Assembly (NCBI GenBank): GCA_027886185.1
Contig: WOAB01000719.1
Coordinates: forward strand, 2,852,001 to 2,916,000
DNA: 64,000 bases
Direction of reading: 5' to 3'
From: Rheum nobile
Taxonomy: Eukaryota; Streptophyta; Magnoliopsida; Caryophyllales; Polygonaceae
Shown: positions 11,296 to 23,599 of the stretch, one piece after another
How the letters are laid out: each line of letters opens with the position of its first letter
How positions within the stretch are numbered: position 1 is the first letter of the stretch
Translations under genes and position numbers: made by a program
The notes under the pieces: model-generated
Told to the model about the DNA's origin: nothing
What the model saw: the letters and a program-made list of their open reading frames with translations, nothing else
Database searches by the model: none

Positions 11296-13088
11296 TTAGC
11301 ACCTTCGCCGGAGTACTTGTGTTTGTCGGAGCATCGCCAAAATTGTTGGAGGTCGCCGAGAGTCCTTGGAAGCTTGAAGTGGTGGTGGTCGTAGTAAGCC
11401 TTCGTCCGAGTCAAGAAGTTGTCATCTTCGTTGTCGGTAAGCTTCAAAGCCGAGTTGGAGCCGTCGTCGAAAGGGAGATCCGCGACCGCGGGGATGAATT
11501 TCGCGACCGCGGCTCTGCCCAGATTTCTGCGACCGCGGATGTGCAAACCGCGACCGCGGCTTGCCCTAGCAAGCGCGATCGTGGCTTGGACATCCACGGC
11601 CACGGCTTTGGCCTTTGTTTCCTTTTGATTCGTATCGGTTATTTACCCTCGTTCGTTCGTATTGAATCTAACTTAGGGTTCCGTCGTTGTTTTCGTCGTC
11701 GTCGTAGGAATCCGTATTCAGATTCCAGTTTCCAGATCCCGGAACCCGACGTCTTCAATTCGTCTAGATTAAGGCAAGTGGCGGTTCGCTCTTGCTTATC
11801 ATTCCATATTTCCTTTAGTTATCAATTACTTAATTGTTAATTAAATTGGAATGAAGTGTTGTTTTCGTTTGGGAACAGATTTAATAAAATAATGTGTTAA
11901 AATATGATTCTATAATAGGTTGTATATATTGCTAGAAACAACGCTATTATGCATGTTAATTACCGTGATGGTATTGGTGTGGATTTATGTGTGAACTTAA
12001 TGTGTAGTTAGAACGAGTATTCGTAGGAATACTATGTACCTTGCGAGGTCTAGTCGTTTCTTTATAACTGGTATTAGGAGGATTTTGCCCTAGTACTATC
12101 TGGTCATGACTGTACCCTTACTCAAGGTAGGTGCACACAACTGGTGCCAACAATCGGGATTTATTCCCAAGATATCTCTCGTGTCGAGACGATATATATT
12201 AAAATCTTTAACGTGAATATACGTTTTGTAACTAAATAAGATAAGTGCGGTTGTGCACATAATTAATGAACCTTCGGGCGAGAAGTACAACTTGGAACCC
12301 GCCCGGATTTCGGTTAGAGTAAGTTTTCTTTCCAATCTGGATTCGCATTACGCGGTGAAGTTGGTCGTGGACCCAAATGATCAAGTCGTTTTTAAACGCT
12401 TGTGTGAAAACTATAACGTTCCCAAACACTTTTCATACATTTCCGTAAGACTCAACTTCTTTGGAGTCTTCTCTTCATGCATTGCCATAAGACTCACCTT
12501 ATTTGGAGTCTTTTCTTGTTCATACCTCTTCTTATGTTTCTGTAGAAGTATTGAGGTTCACTGTCGTCATCGGTTATTATTCGAGAAGCGATGGGTGCAA
12601 CCTGACACGACTACTTAGAACCTTTTTATTTGCACCCTTGCATAGTCTTTCATTAGACTAACCAACCGGTTATTTTCCTTTGCATGGTTGGCTGGTGTCA
12701 TCCGTCTCATACAGCACATCAGGTAAACTTCCCTTTCCGTGAAGGCCAGAATACGATGATGAGGGCAAATGATGGTTTAAGTGTTTTTCAAAGGTTGAAG
12801 ATCCTAAGCGTGAGATCGCTCAGATCGAAACCCCTTCATGGCGTTTATTAATTTTCAAAGACTTCCGCTGTATTAAACAATTCTGTGTTCGGTTTGTATT
12901 TGGTTTATCAAACAGTTGTAAGATCATGACGTTGGTTTGAATATTATTGGAGAAGTTTTCATGATATTTAATACAATTTGTGTTGTTATATATTTGTTAT
13001 AAAATGAGTTAAGCCTTGGGTGACCCCAGACGTGTAATCTGAGGTCATTGACGATAATACTTTGAAAGGATTATTTGAAGGTGTTACA
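10740..13088 (+). repeat. 3' LTR of element A (2349 bp)
   Basis: Begins TGTAATAACCCC and ends AAGGTGTTACA, followed by the GCCTT duplication. By eye it differs from the 5' LTR by scattered substitutions, many of them C/T or G/A, plus the shorter TC tract. A TATA box is at 11169-11175. Exact GCGACCGC octamers are at 11482, 11503, 11529 and 11550. Confidence 0.93.
11219..11292. repeat. (TC)37 microsatellite in 3' LTR
   Basis: Uninterrupted TC tract of 74 bases at the position equivalent to the 96-base tract at 2429 in the 5' LTR. Confidence 0.97.
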
Positions 13089-13093
13089 GCCTT
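13089..13093. repeat. Target-site duplication GCCTT (right copy) of element A
   Basis: Exact repeat of 1945-1949, directly after the 3' LTR end. The sequence after it should be the continuation of the split minus-strand LTR. Confidence 0.9.
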
Positions 13094-13522
13094 CGTTTGC
13101 TAGAATGGAACAAAAGCTTCAAACTTGTCTTACAGCAGGGTGTACGGCCGACCCTATATGTGTATTTTGGGAGAAAGATTTTCTCAACACATGAAATAAT
13201 GGAATAATTCATTGTTACAAGGAAAAAAGAATATTTATGATTAATACAATATTAGATACTATTCACCAATATGATAAGTGAAATATTAATAAAAACTAGG
13301 TTATGTCTACATGACAAATATGATATCTTTCAAGAGAAGCGATAGAAATGAGTACGATAAACAATCTCTCTCCTAAGTCTCATTATATCGTTATCACTTC
13401 CACATGAACACACCATATAAAAGAAATTGAAAGCATAAAAGTCAAGCTACAGATATAACACCTCAAAATGACATACAAGATGAAAGATTATATATAGCAA
13501 TTGCTAGTGTGACGATTGTTAT

Positions 13523-13584
13523 ATATCAAGAAATTAAATTATTAGGTTATTTTATATCAAGAAATTAAATTATTAGGTTATTTT
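13523..13584. repeat. 31-bp tandem duplication
   Basis: Two adjacent copies of a 31-base unit starting ATATCAAGAAATTAAATT, at 13523-13553 and 13554-13584, identical by eye. Confidence 0.9.
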
Positions 13585-13620
13585 ATTTATTGTATACTAA
13601 ATAGATCCTTTCTTATATAT

Positions 13621-13724
13621 ATAAAAACTAAATCATTAGGCTATTTTATTTGTCATATCCTATTATATATATATAAAAACTAAATCATTAGGCTATTTTA
13701 TTTGTCATATCCTATTATATAGAA
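13621..13724. repeat. 52-bp tandem duplication
   Basis: Two adjacent copies of a 52-base unit starting ATAAAAACTAAATCATTAGG, at 13621 and 13673. The ATTAGG(C/T)TATTTTATTT core is shared with the 31-bp duplication just upstream. Confidence 0.88.
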
Positions 13725-14129
13725 CTTTTATTATATATGTAAGTTATATTTGGTAAATAAAGAAATTGATGTGAAAAAAAAGTTAATGTAAATTGTAAAA
13801 TAAAGGAAGGGTAAAGTGGCAAAAGGATATTCAGATTTGCCTACGCAGTATAGTTCATTGATCGACATGTAGAAGATAGAATTAGGGCTCTAGTATAGGG
13901 AGCAATGTCATGTGCGAGCGGTTGTTCCCGTGTGGACAACGTTAACATGTGAATGGAGGTGTACAGTAATGTGAGATATGGTGCACAAGGGTAATATGGT
14001 TCACAATTAAGCACCACTATATTAGTCTCGAACATTGATTCACCGATCTTCGGTGTTGACCACCGTTGACTGTTGTTGACTGATTGTTGATCGGTCATTG
14101 ATTGATCAATACACTAGAATTACAAATAA

Positions 14130-14430
14130 TTGTGTATCGTTTTTTAATGTGTACCATGTTAGATATAAATGTACATTGAGTTATAAATAAGTGACCATGT
14201 TACAAATGAAATGAACATAGAGATAAATGTGCACTATGTTACAAATAAGTGTGCATTGAGATGGATGTGCATCATGTTACAAATAAATGTACACTTGAGT
14301 TACAATAAGTGTACACCGACGTATGAATGTGCATCATCTTCTAAATAAATGTCACATAGTAAAAAAAAATAATGTGCACCATGTTACAACAAAATGTACA
14401 CTGAGTTACATAAAAATGTATACAAAAATT
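14130..14430. repeat. Degenerate TGTGCA(C/T)-ATGTTACAAATAA repeat
   Basis: Roughly ten imperfect copies of two alternating phrases: TGTGCACCATGTTACAAAT and GTGTACATTGAGTTACAA. The TGTGCAT word resembles the one in non-coding parts of the MULE at 56944-61860, so this may be a relic of a related element. That link is inference. Confidence 0.55.
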
Positions 14431-14541
14431 GGATGAGGAGCAATATTAACTAAATTGTGCACCTTCGTTCTCACGTTAACGTTGTCCGACGAGAACGACT
14501 CTCCGCACGCATATATAAAATATAGATGTGGTTCTGTTTTC

Positions 14542-14563
14542 AATTTTTTAACCATATACTATG
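14542..14563. repeat. LINE target-site duplication, left copy
   Basis: AA, a run of T, then AACCATATACTATG. The same word ends at 24264, with one more T in the run. A duplication of about 22 bases fits L1-type insertion. Confidence 0.85.
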
Positions 14564-14729
14564 ACCATTATCAATTACTTTACCATGCCTTCTTTTACGA
14601 AAATTACGATTACATTAATTGTACGTACAATTTGCTTCTTGATCCACCTAATCTTACGACCTCTTTTTTCAATAATTTGCGACAATATTTTATTCCCACT
14701 TATGGTTATGTCAACTATACATGTATCAC

Positions 14730-15043
14730 ATGAAGATAGGATATTGGAATTCTAGAGGCGTTCGTCGCCCACATTTCTGGACGAAAATTGCCTTCATGAA
14801 ACGTTCTAATCAACTTGATTTATTATGCTTAGCGGAAACAAAAACGAATGAATTGCCAAGTCTCACTTTTTTCAATAAAATAGGATTTAAATCGGTTGTT
14901 ACGACCCCAGCTCAAGGCTCTTAAGGAGGACTTTGGCTCATTCTTAATGACTCTCCACCTTTACAAAAAATTAGTGTACTGTTTAATGACAACAACATCC
15001 TACTATTACAATTACAACAAAATCAACTAGGCTTTCTCCTTTA
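14730..15043 (+). pseudogene. LINE ORF2, endonuclease N-terminal part
   Basis: Begins MKIGYWNSRG at 14730, the typical start of the plant L1 ORF2 apurinic endonuclease domain, and includes LDLLCLAETKTNE with the catalytic glutamate. A TAA at 14922-14924 interrupts the frame after AQGS, and reading can resume as GGLWLILND. The coding sequence is cut by the Helitron at 15043 inside an FLLY word. The next bases after the Helitron continue as APS, giving the YAPS motif expected in these endonucleases. The enzyme would nick target DNA for reverse transcription. Confidence 0.82.
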
Positions 15044-17477
15044 CTAGAAATCGAAGCCCGTGCGAAGCACGGGCTATTTGTGTATATTTAGTGTCACGAT
15101 ATACAAAATAAGTTTGTAATACATGGATCGTTGTTCTGTTTTTTTATGTTAGACATATATTATTTGATATTTATTTAAATGTAAGTTTGTTAGATATAAA
15201 ATGTTATGATTGTACATAAAAAGTGGGTTATTTTTTTTAATAACTTTAAAATTTAGTTTATAAATTTATTTTAGGATTTTATTTGCTAATGTAAATTTAT
15301 TTTTTTAGTATAAGTTTTTAAAAAATAAAATTCATGAATAATAATGTACAAATATAAACAAAATAATAAGCAATTTTAAAATATGATGAGGTAAGTTCAT
15401 TGTATATATTCATTAATCTTTTTTTATATGTCAAATTTTGTAATATGCACATGTTACAATATCTAAAAAATGTTAAATACTCATTCAAAATCAACTATTT
15501 TACAAAAAAAATTAAAATTGTTTCACAAAATTATGAATGTATGTCAATTGAGAATATATAAATAAATTGTAATAATATAACAAAAGTACAAATATTGATT
15601 CTTAATAATAACTCTTAAATAATACTTGAAATTAAACAAAATATATAAATTTATACTAACTTATAAATAGAACATAATTGAATAATATAAGATGAAATAT
15701 ATATTTTTATGATTTAATGATATATTGACTATACATAATTTTATAAAACTAACACTAATATATCAAAAATATCAACCAATCTAATCAAAAAAAATCTGAA
15801 AAATTAAATTTTGAACAAAACATCTTACAAACATGATAAAAGTCTGCTAATTCTTTAAATGAAAGCAACGTTTTAAATAAAAATTAAAATAACACCTAAA
15901 TAGTAAATGATTCAGCTAATTCAATATAATAATTTGATATGAGATAGAATTATACAACTATTGTTATAAAGTTGACAAAGTGATTTTGTTTAATCTTATT
16001 TTATAGTAATAACATCATAATTAGTAATGTAAAATGGAATAACTCATATATATTATTTCGTTATTTAGAAACAGATTGTAAGTTTAGATAGATTTTGTTG
16101 TACAAATTTTATAAAGTACATTCATAATTAAAATATTAACTAATTTAATTATAAATAATAATAATATATTCAATTAATCATGTCACAGACTCGTGTAAAC
16201 ATAATTAAAGTGGAAGTTTGTTTTTGTAGGGATGTGTTTATATTTTGATGAAAGTTTTTGTGAATATTTTAGAAATCTTCTATATCTAATATAAATTTTG
16301 CATTTTTATGCATTAAGTGTGTTCATTCAATACCATACAATTTTGAAAGTATTAAATCGGCTCTGGCTCTAGCGGGTGGAGCAATAATGAATGTTTCCTC
16401 ATCGAGCTTTTTGATCTTCTACGATCCATTGAACAAAAAATCTACGGAGAAAATGATACGAATCCTAAAATGGTAACAATTGACGGAAAAGACAGGAGAT
16501 ATAGATATCAAAGAAGAAGTCCCAAAATGAGAAAAAATATATACTGGATTATTTTTAAAATGAAATTAAAAATAATAACATTATCTAAATTATGTTCTAG
16601 TTTTTTGTTATTTGTTTTGAGAAAGTAAGGAATTCAAAATATTGTTGCTTTTTATTTTGAAAAATTGAGGAGTTCACAAAGATATTTCTTAAGAAAAAAA
16701 AATATTTTCAGCGTTTTAAAAGTTGTGTAAAAGTAAAATTTTCTACACATTTCTCTTAATTGTACTACATATTTTTTCCTATTGATAAATACATTTTATC
16801 CAAGCAAATTTTAATAAGAAAATACATATTTCTATAAAAGTCTTTATAAATAGTCACATCAAACAAATCCTTCTAATCTAACCTATTAGATTGTCATTAT
16901 CACGATGTAGAGAACTTGATAATATTTGTTGATTTGTCGTTAAAGGGTTCAGTTTGAATAGAATTGAAAAAAATAAGAGAGGTAGAGTTGAATAAATCTT
17001 GAATTCTTGATTGTTAAATAAGAATTTTTTAATCATGATTATCTTTTTTATATATCTATTTATATTTTTTAATTTTAACTTTTATCGACATATAACTTTT
17101 TTGCTATATAGTTTTTGAATTCTACCAAAGAGTTTCCTTAAAAAATACCATAATATGACCAATAATGTTTAAACTTCATAGTTGAATTTTTACATCAATA
17201 TAACATTAAGGATTCAATCGATCATTTAAAATTTTATGGACATTTTTCGTATTTTTCTATAGGGAACTCATTGCTTAGTTTAAAACATTTTATAGAGTGA
17301 AGGCATGTTTTATGATAAAGAAATTTAAAATTTTATTTTTAATCTAATAAGTATTTTGAAAATTCTTATAATTTTTTTTTGCTAAACAAATGTGGCTTTT
17401 GCCATTGTTTTGTTCTACTTATCTACTTAAAAGCTAGCATTGAATGACAAGAAAGCCAACTTTTAAGTAGATATAGA
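15044..17477 (-). mobile_element. Non-autonomous Helitron 1 (2434 bp) inside the LINE
   Basis: On the minus strand it starts TCTATATC and ends in a hairpin followed by TCGATTTCTAG, giving the diagnostic TC...CTAG ends. The hairpin (15055-15075) has perfect 9-bp arms AGCCCGTGC and GCACGGGCT with a 3-base loop. It sits precisely between A (15043) and T (17478) with no target duplication, as Helitrons do. Removing it rejoins the LINE endonuclease reading frame. It is AT-rich with no Rep or helicase coding, hence non-autonomous. Sequence at 16209-16284 closely matches Helitron 2 at 28541-28625. Confidence 0.88.
15055..15075 (-). other. Terminal hairpin of Helitron 1
   Basis: Perfect 9-bp inverted arms (AGCCCGTGC / GCACGGGCT) around GAA. 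On the minus strand the hairpin ends 11 bases before the element's 3' terminus CTAG. It is the expected transposition terminator of a Helitron. Confidence 0.88.
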
Positions 17478-18096
17478 TGCTCCAAGTTGAGGAGATCTGA
17501 AAAATTTACTGGAACACGATCGGAAATAAGATTAGTTCCTACAATTTACCAATTATGATAATGAGCGATCTCAAACATATTATCCTTCCATCCGATAAAC
17601 TTGGTGATATGCTCCCATCTTATTCAAGATTTACTAGACTCAACAATCTCATAGCAGACTTTGGTCTTCTTAATACAAACTTTCCAAGTCTTCCTTTTAC
17701 TTGGAGAAAACCTACATTAACTACTGCACAATCTATGGACGATTAGATCGAGTTCTTATCCAGCCCATTTTTGCAAACACATTTTCACCCATTATCGTCC
17801 AACATCACCCCTTTACTACTTCTGATCACTGTCTTATCACTCTCTTGTTGGGTCACTCTCAGCCTTTTAGGAAATACCCCTTTCGCTTTGAAACGTCTTG
17901 GACAACTGATCCTTCTTACCGTACGCTGGTTCACAAAGTTTGGAAATACAATCATAAGGGCTCCTACATGTTCAAACTTTATATGAAACAAAAATTACTT
18001 AAACTATATTCAAAATCGTGGAATAAATCAAAAAATAAAAAGAACTACGAACAACTTAAAACAACTGAGGCTAAACTACAAGACTTTCAAACATAA
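17478..18096 (+). pseudogene. LINE ORF2, endonuclease C-terminal part
   Basis: Continues the endonuclease after the Helitron. The frame breaks soon after the junction. One reading gives IMIMSDLKHII, where the usual motif is a GD(F/L)N-type sequence, so a key residue is altered. Next come LPFTWRKP (17690s), RLDRVLIQP and TTSDHCLI (about 17815-17835), the late endonuclease motif with catalytic Asp-His. The following RFETSWT stretch is typical of the linker before the reverse transcriptase. Shifts occur near 17510 and 17700. Confidence 0.8.
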
Positions 18097-18479
18097 CTTT
18101 TACAATCTAATCACTCTCCTCATCTTTTCTCCAAGTACAAGATACATCTTTTAAAATTAATAAACTGCTAGAATTTTTGTTCGGGAAACAACGTGCTAAA
18201 TCAATCCATTTGACAAATACAAATAAAAATAAAAACACGAAATATTTTCAATCTACGGCAAAAATCAGAACGTATAAACAGAAGGTCTCATCATTTTAAA
18301 CCCATGATGGCTATATTTTTCATGACCACCAGCTTATTTAAAAAGCGATCTCTCAAGAACTATAGTCTGATTTACTTCTAATATATTGCACTCTATTATA
18401 GATGATGACTTACATATAATTCCGCATTTGATTTCTCTTCAGGATAACATAAACCTTCTTATCTCACCGTCCTCTTCTG

Positions 18480-18853
18480 AAATTTAAAAAGTTGTCTTTG
18501 ATATACCACTTAATAAAACTCCCGGTCTTGATGGTACCCGACTGAATTCTACCAGACTTACTGGCCTTTTGTTGGTAAATCTCTGACAAATGCTATCCAG
18601 ACATTCTTTCACTCCAGACAACTCCTTAAAGGATGTTCTCACTCTTTTATTGCACTTATTCCTAAATCTGAAAACTCCATGAAGATAAATCATTATCGCC
18701 TTATTAGTTTATGCAACACGACATACAAAATTATAACAAAAATCTTCCCCAAATAATTAGTTCATATCAAGGTGCCTTTGTTGAGGGACGTTTGATTCAA
18801 GACAACATCCTCATTGCTCATGAAATCTTCCATTCTAGGAAAAAGGGAAAGAA
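18480..18853 (+). pseudogene. LINE reverse transcriptase, N-terminal part
   Basis: Decayed reverse transcriptase start: words such as FDIPLNKTPGLDG (18500s), SFIALIPKSEN (18640s), NHYRLISLCNTTYKI (18690-18730) and SSYQGAFVEGRLIQDNILIAHE (18757-18822) lie in changing frames. A TAA near 18753 breaks the run. The coding sequence is cut at 18853 by the solo LTR, in the word KKGK. Confidence 0.8.
18849..18853. repeat. Target-site duplication AAGAA (left) of solo LTR
   Basis: AAGAA directly precedes TGTAACACCCCC at 18854 and is repeated at 21761-21765 directly after the LTR end GGTTATTACA. Confidence 0.88.
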
Positions 18854-21760
18854 TGTAACACCCCCGACTTATGTCGGTAGTGCCACACGCCAGTGACCTC
18901 AGACGTTAATGTCCAAAGTCACCCTAGGCTTTAATCGAAACAATTAAGCTTAATTAAACACATAAATATTGAATAATGACAGAATAAATAGCGGAAGACT
19001 TTTTAAATGAAACTTAATCTTTTATTAGGATTCTTCTCGTAAAACGAGAATGACGGTAATACAATATGGTTAAATCACAACGGAAGCCTTTTACAATAAA
19101 ACCCTAATTTACATAACTATGTATTACATTTATTTCAAATTAAACATACACACCTTAGAAATGTTACTTCTTAAAACGCAAACTTCAACTGCAAGTCTTC
19201 TCTTCGATTGGTTACTTCAATCGTCGGGGACCAACCTCTGATGTGCCATATAGGACGGATGACACCAGTCAACCATGCAAGGAATAAAACCCGGTTGGTT
19301 AGTCTAATGAAAGACTATGCAAGGGTACAAGCATAATGGTTCTAGTGATCGTAACCGTTTACTATCATTGTCCCTCGAATAATAACCGAAGGAACGATAT
19401 ATAACCCAGAACTTTCACGGAATGATAGAAGAAGATATGCATCCAAAAGAACACTCCAACGGAATTGAGCCTTTAGGGGAAATATGATGAATTGTTTGGG
19501 AACGTTAAGTTTTCACACAAGTTCAGAAAAACGACCTTGATTATTTGGGTCCACGACCAACCTCACCGCGCAATGCGAATCCAGATTGGAAAGATGACTT
19601 ACTCTAACAAGAGTCCGGACGGATTTCACGTTGTACTTCTCGCCTGAGGGTATATTAATTATGTGCAAATCTGCACTTATCTTATTTAGTTCGAAAACGT
19701 ATATTCACGTTCAAGACTTTTATCTTATTATCCAACCTCTTAAAAAGAGGAAGAGTGGGACAAAATCCCGAAGTTTGGCACTTGCTAAGTGCACCACCAC
19801 TTATATAATATAAGGGCACGGTCATGACCAAAGGCATTAGGGCAATAATCCTCCTAACACTGAAATTATAAAGAAACGACTAACCCTCACGAGGCATTAG
19901 CGTTCCTACGAATACTCGTGCTATCTAACAATTTAAATAGCAACAATTCACAATTATCACAACAATGTTACCTAGCAACCTATCATAATATATATAGATA
20001 AGGTTATAGCTAGCATACATACAACCTAGTAATAAAGTTCATTTTTCACATTTTATACACACAAGGTTCTCAAACATCAATTTAGACTTTTTATCCCAAC
20101 TTAATTAAGACAATCGATTCATTGTAAATTAAGATAAACATGGAATAAAATGTAAGAGCGAACCGCCACTTGCCTTTGATTACGAAGCTTGACGAAAAAC
20201 GAACTCGCTTGCTTTACGGAATTCACTTAATCTCCTGTTTTGATTCCGTTCCAAAAGCCAATCCGAGATGTACCCAAATCAAAATAAATGAATTATATTA
20301 GATAATTCATTTAATAATAACATTTGAGATAATCCATAGTCTCGGTTTTTATTTGAATTACTTAACCATAAATAATTCAATTTCCAGACTTTTTGATTAA
20401 ACGATTGTCTATATGATTAAAGTTCCTTAATCATATATTCTAAATACTCTGTGCATAAATAAATTAATACAATAATTTGATTATCAACCTTAAATTTTCT
20501 AAGTCATAATTTTACCCATATGAATAGCCAAATAATTACATATTCATAATATAAGATAAAATTATAATAAAATCGAAAATTAAATTTTAAATTTTTTATA
20601 TATTCTAAATATTCTGAAAATTATTACCATAATTTTATATGAATTAAAATAATCCAAATTAACCCCCACTTAAATCAAAACCGAACAAGAATTACCCAAA
20701 ATCGGGTTTTTGAAGCAAAACCCCCACCCGAACAGCACCTCGTCGGAAATGGCGGAAATTTGCGCAGCTCCGGTGGTTGAACGGCGGATCAACCTTGGGG
20801 ATTTTGAAGGGGACTTCTGTTTCTCCTATTGGTGTGATAAATTGCTCGAACGAAGCTCTAAAACTCTCGAATTTCCCTCACGAACAACTCGGTAATGGTA
20901 TTTTAGGGTTCTTCGATTCAAGCCCGAATTTGGATGGTTTGGGGGATCGATCGAAGCGGTATTTATAGGGCTTCCGAAGCATAGGATTCCCTCAACATTA
21001 TCCTATAGTTAATTGCCTCCAATTCAAGACGATTTGATCCGATTTTGTAAAATTGAATTCGATCCAACCGGATGACGTGTTTTCTTTGAATGCAAAATCC
21101 CGCAATTACTTTGGCTTTTAATCCGAATTGACTGTCGAATTTGATGCGGGATTAATCCTTATTCAATTCCCATGCCTTAATTGCAGCAATCGGATCCAAG
21201 GCGGGGTCGAAATCCTCCATTGAAGCTCGAAAAGAAGCTTGCGCGCGACCACTGTGCATTGGCTGGAGGAAGAAGAAAGACTTCTTCGGTTATTACAAGC
21301 GTGACCCTCTAGTTTTTGATTTGTGGCAAATCTGCCCTCCACCAAAATTAATAAATTATGATTTCCGCCCAAATTAATATATAAAATTTATAATATTTAT
21401 TTTAATCCCCAAAATTAAATTATAACAAATTTAACTTAGGCTAAAATAGTTTTATGTAATTTTCCTTATCACTTTAACCACACTTAAATCTTTAACAACA
21501 TTTTGTTAAATTGATTTAAATATTCTAGGTTAAATATTCATAAGTTTTATTTAAATTAAACTTAACATAATGTTTAGAATCACTTAAATAATTTAATAAC
21601 TTATAGTGTGTAACTCTTATACCTTGTAACAACTTTATGTAACAAGATCTCTATTTTTTTCTATTTTAGGAATAATGAAATAATTACAAAAATTCCTTTA
21701 TTTAGAAATAAAATTTTGAAAATTACACAAATACCCCTATTAAAATTGAAGGTTATTACA
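18854..21760 (-). mobile_element. Solo LTR (2907 bp) of a Gypsy element, minus orientation
   Basis: Starts TGTAACACCCCCGAC and ends GGTTATTACA, with AAGAA duplications on both sides and no internal Gypsy sequence, so it is a solo LTR left by LTR-LTR recombination. In its own orientation it begins TGTAATAACC, like element A, but most of its sequence differs. It shares short blocks with other LTRs here, for example 19241-19316 (GATGTGCC...GGATGACACCAG) and 19548-19598. Its closest relative by eye is the 37332-40782 LTR of element C. A 60-codon frame at 19631 and others inside are not credible genes. Confidence 0.87.
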
Positions 21761-22585
21761 AAGAAAGGTTGGATGACCCTCAGATTAGACATGGAAAAAG
21801 CTTACGACAAATTGAATTGGAGTTTCATTCAGACTATTCTACTAAAATTCAGATTTGCTGATATTTGGGTTCGTCTTCTAATGACCTGCATCACATCCAC
21901 CTCTTTCTCGGTACTTGTCAACAATGAACCAGGTCCGATGTTTACTCCTTCATGCGGCCTACGACAAGGTGACCCTATTGCTCCTTTCATATTTATCATT
22001 ACAATGGAGTTCCTTTCTAGATCACTTACCCTTGAATCTCAACATAGAAATCATAAGGTGGGTATTCAACTGACTCGTAACGGCACTTGTATCTCGTTTC
22101 TTACTTTTGCATATGACACTCTAATCTTTGCTAATGGAACACAAACAAACATGTTATATATTCAAGGCCTTCTTGACAAGTTTAGTCGTACCTCTGGCTT
22201 ATCGATTAACTTTCATAAGAGCTCCTTTCAAACTTCCTCTAATAATACTACCGCACAAACCGAATACCTTGCTTACATTTTGAACATTCAAGTCACTAAG
22301 TCTATGGAGAAATATCTTGATATCCCGATTGTTAGAGGACGTGTCAAAAATGAAAATTTTGATTACTCCATTGTCAACCTTAAAAAACAACTGTCGAAAT
22401 TGAAATCGCATTCTCTATCTCAGACTGGATGTCTTATACTTATTCAATCTAATTTATTATCTAAAGCAAACTTCTTAATGCAAAGTTTTCTCCTCCCCTC
22501 TACACTTTGTAATGACATTGACAAAATCAATAAAGACTTTTTTTGGAATAAACAAAACCCTAAACATCGCGCTCTTATTAGTTGA
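21761..22585 (+). pseudogene. LINE reverse transcriptase, main part
   Basis: Open frame continuing directly from the KKGK word at 18853 once the solo LTR and one AAGAA are removed. Motifs in order: LRLDMEKAYDKLNW (about 21782), CGLRQGDPIAPFIF (about 21955), then SFLTFAYDTLIFA (about 22095). The last is the catalytic motif, normally FADD; here it is FAYD, so one catalytic aspartate is lost (GAT to TAT). LSINFHKS follows. The domain would copy element RNA into DNA at the nicked target. Confidence 0.88.
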
Positions 22586-23424
22586 GACAATCTCTGTCAA
22601 CCGAAATCTCTGGGTGGGCTAGGTCCCCATAAAGCGGCCAATATGAATAAATCATGACAAATAAAATTACTTTGGAAACTATTAGTTGAACCTGAGAATT
22701 TGTAGGCTCGTATTATTATTGGAAAATATCTCAGATCCTCTGACTTATTCTCTTATAGAAAGAAATCAAAACAATCGTGGCAATTTTCCATACTCCTGCA
22801 TCTTAGGGATTTGCTTAAGAAAGGTATAGGTTGGGAAATTGGAAATGGTAAAAAGGCAAAATTCTGGGTTGATTCCTGGATTCCGGACTTCAGTCTGTTT
22901 TCTTACTTTAATAACAACACTGACCCAAATATTACAGTTTCTTCCTTTATTACTGCTAATAATGAATGGGACATTCACAAACTTCAAAGTTTGTTACGGT
23001 CTCTGGTGGTAAAAAGAAATTGACTGTCCATATACCATCTATTGCTTCAGAAGACCGTCCTATATGGAAACTTAACTCGGATGAGACTTTCTCAGTTAAA
23101 TCTACACGTCAGCTCACCGAACTAGGTACCATTAACTCCTCTAATCTTTCTTCATTCTCTTGGATTTGGAAACTTCGCATCCCTCCTAAGATTCATCACT
23201 TTCTTTGGAAAACCGTGGATGATGCACTTCGAACCACTAAGATATTAAATCGGCACTTCGCTACTGTGCCTTCTCTATGTAGTCTTTGTGGATCCCATGA
23301 TGAAGACCTTAATCATTTATTCTTTACTTGTCCTTTCACACAACAAATGATCTTGAAACTTAAATCTAAATTGAACTGTTCCTTTTCTTTTCAATTCACG
23401 ACATATTTTGATTACAATTCATAA
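22586..23424 (+). pseudogene. LINE post-RT region with zf-RVT domain
   Basis: Starts with a TGA at 22583-22585, then reads DNLCQPKSLGGLG, a typical segment after the reverse transcriptase. IGWEIGNGKKAKFWVDSWIPD lies at about 22828-22890. The zf-RVT region spans about 23060-23370: FSVKSTRQL, WIWKLRIPPKIHHFLWK, and CSLCGSHDEDLNHLFFTCPFTQQ with its C-X2-C and H-X5-C ligands. A frame change near 23000 and several stops are present. Confidence 0.82.
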
Positions 23425-23599
23425 TTCATGATTTTCACCATTGCTCTTTCTTTGGGGGGCTATTTGGAATTATCGGAATACCCTTATTTTTCGCAGACAT
23501 GAAATTAACCGAACGACTTGTCCCTCTGACCAAGCCTTCTTTTAGTTCCATGAATGGGTTATTGTTTCTAATACAACCAACATACCAACTATTGAACGT

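Larger units (their letters stand above)
13094..14541. other. AT-rich intergenic stretch with small repeats
   Basis: The first part presumably completes the LTR cut at 1949, but its end is not identifiable. I see no gene. It contains two small tandem duplications (13523-13584 and 13621-13724), a cluster of TTGAC W-box cores between 14055 and 14105, and a degenerate TGTGCA-type repeat at 14130-14430. An 85-codon frame on the minus strand (13841-14098) is not recognisable. Confidence 0.5.

Noticed and set aside
14455..14733. 92-codon frame before the LINE endonuclease as ORF1
   Set aside because: It crosses the target duplication at 14542-14563, so it starts outside the LINE; at most the last part could be an ORF1 remnant.
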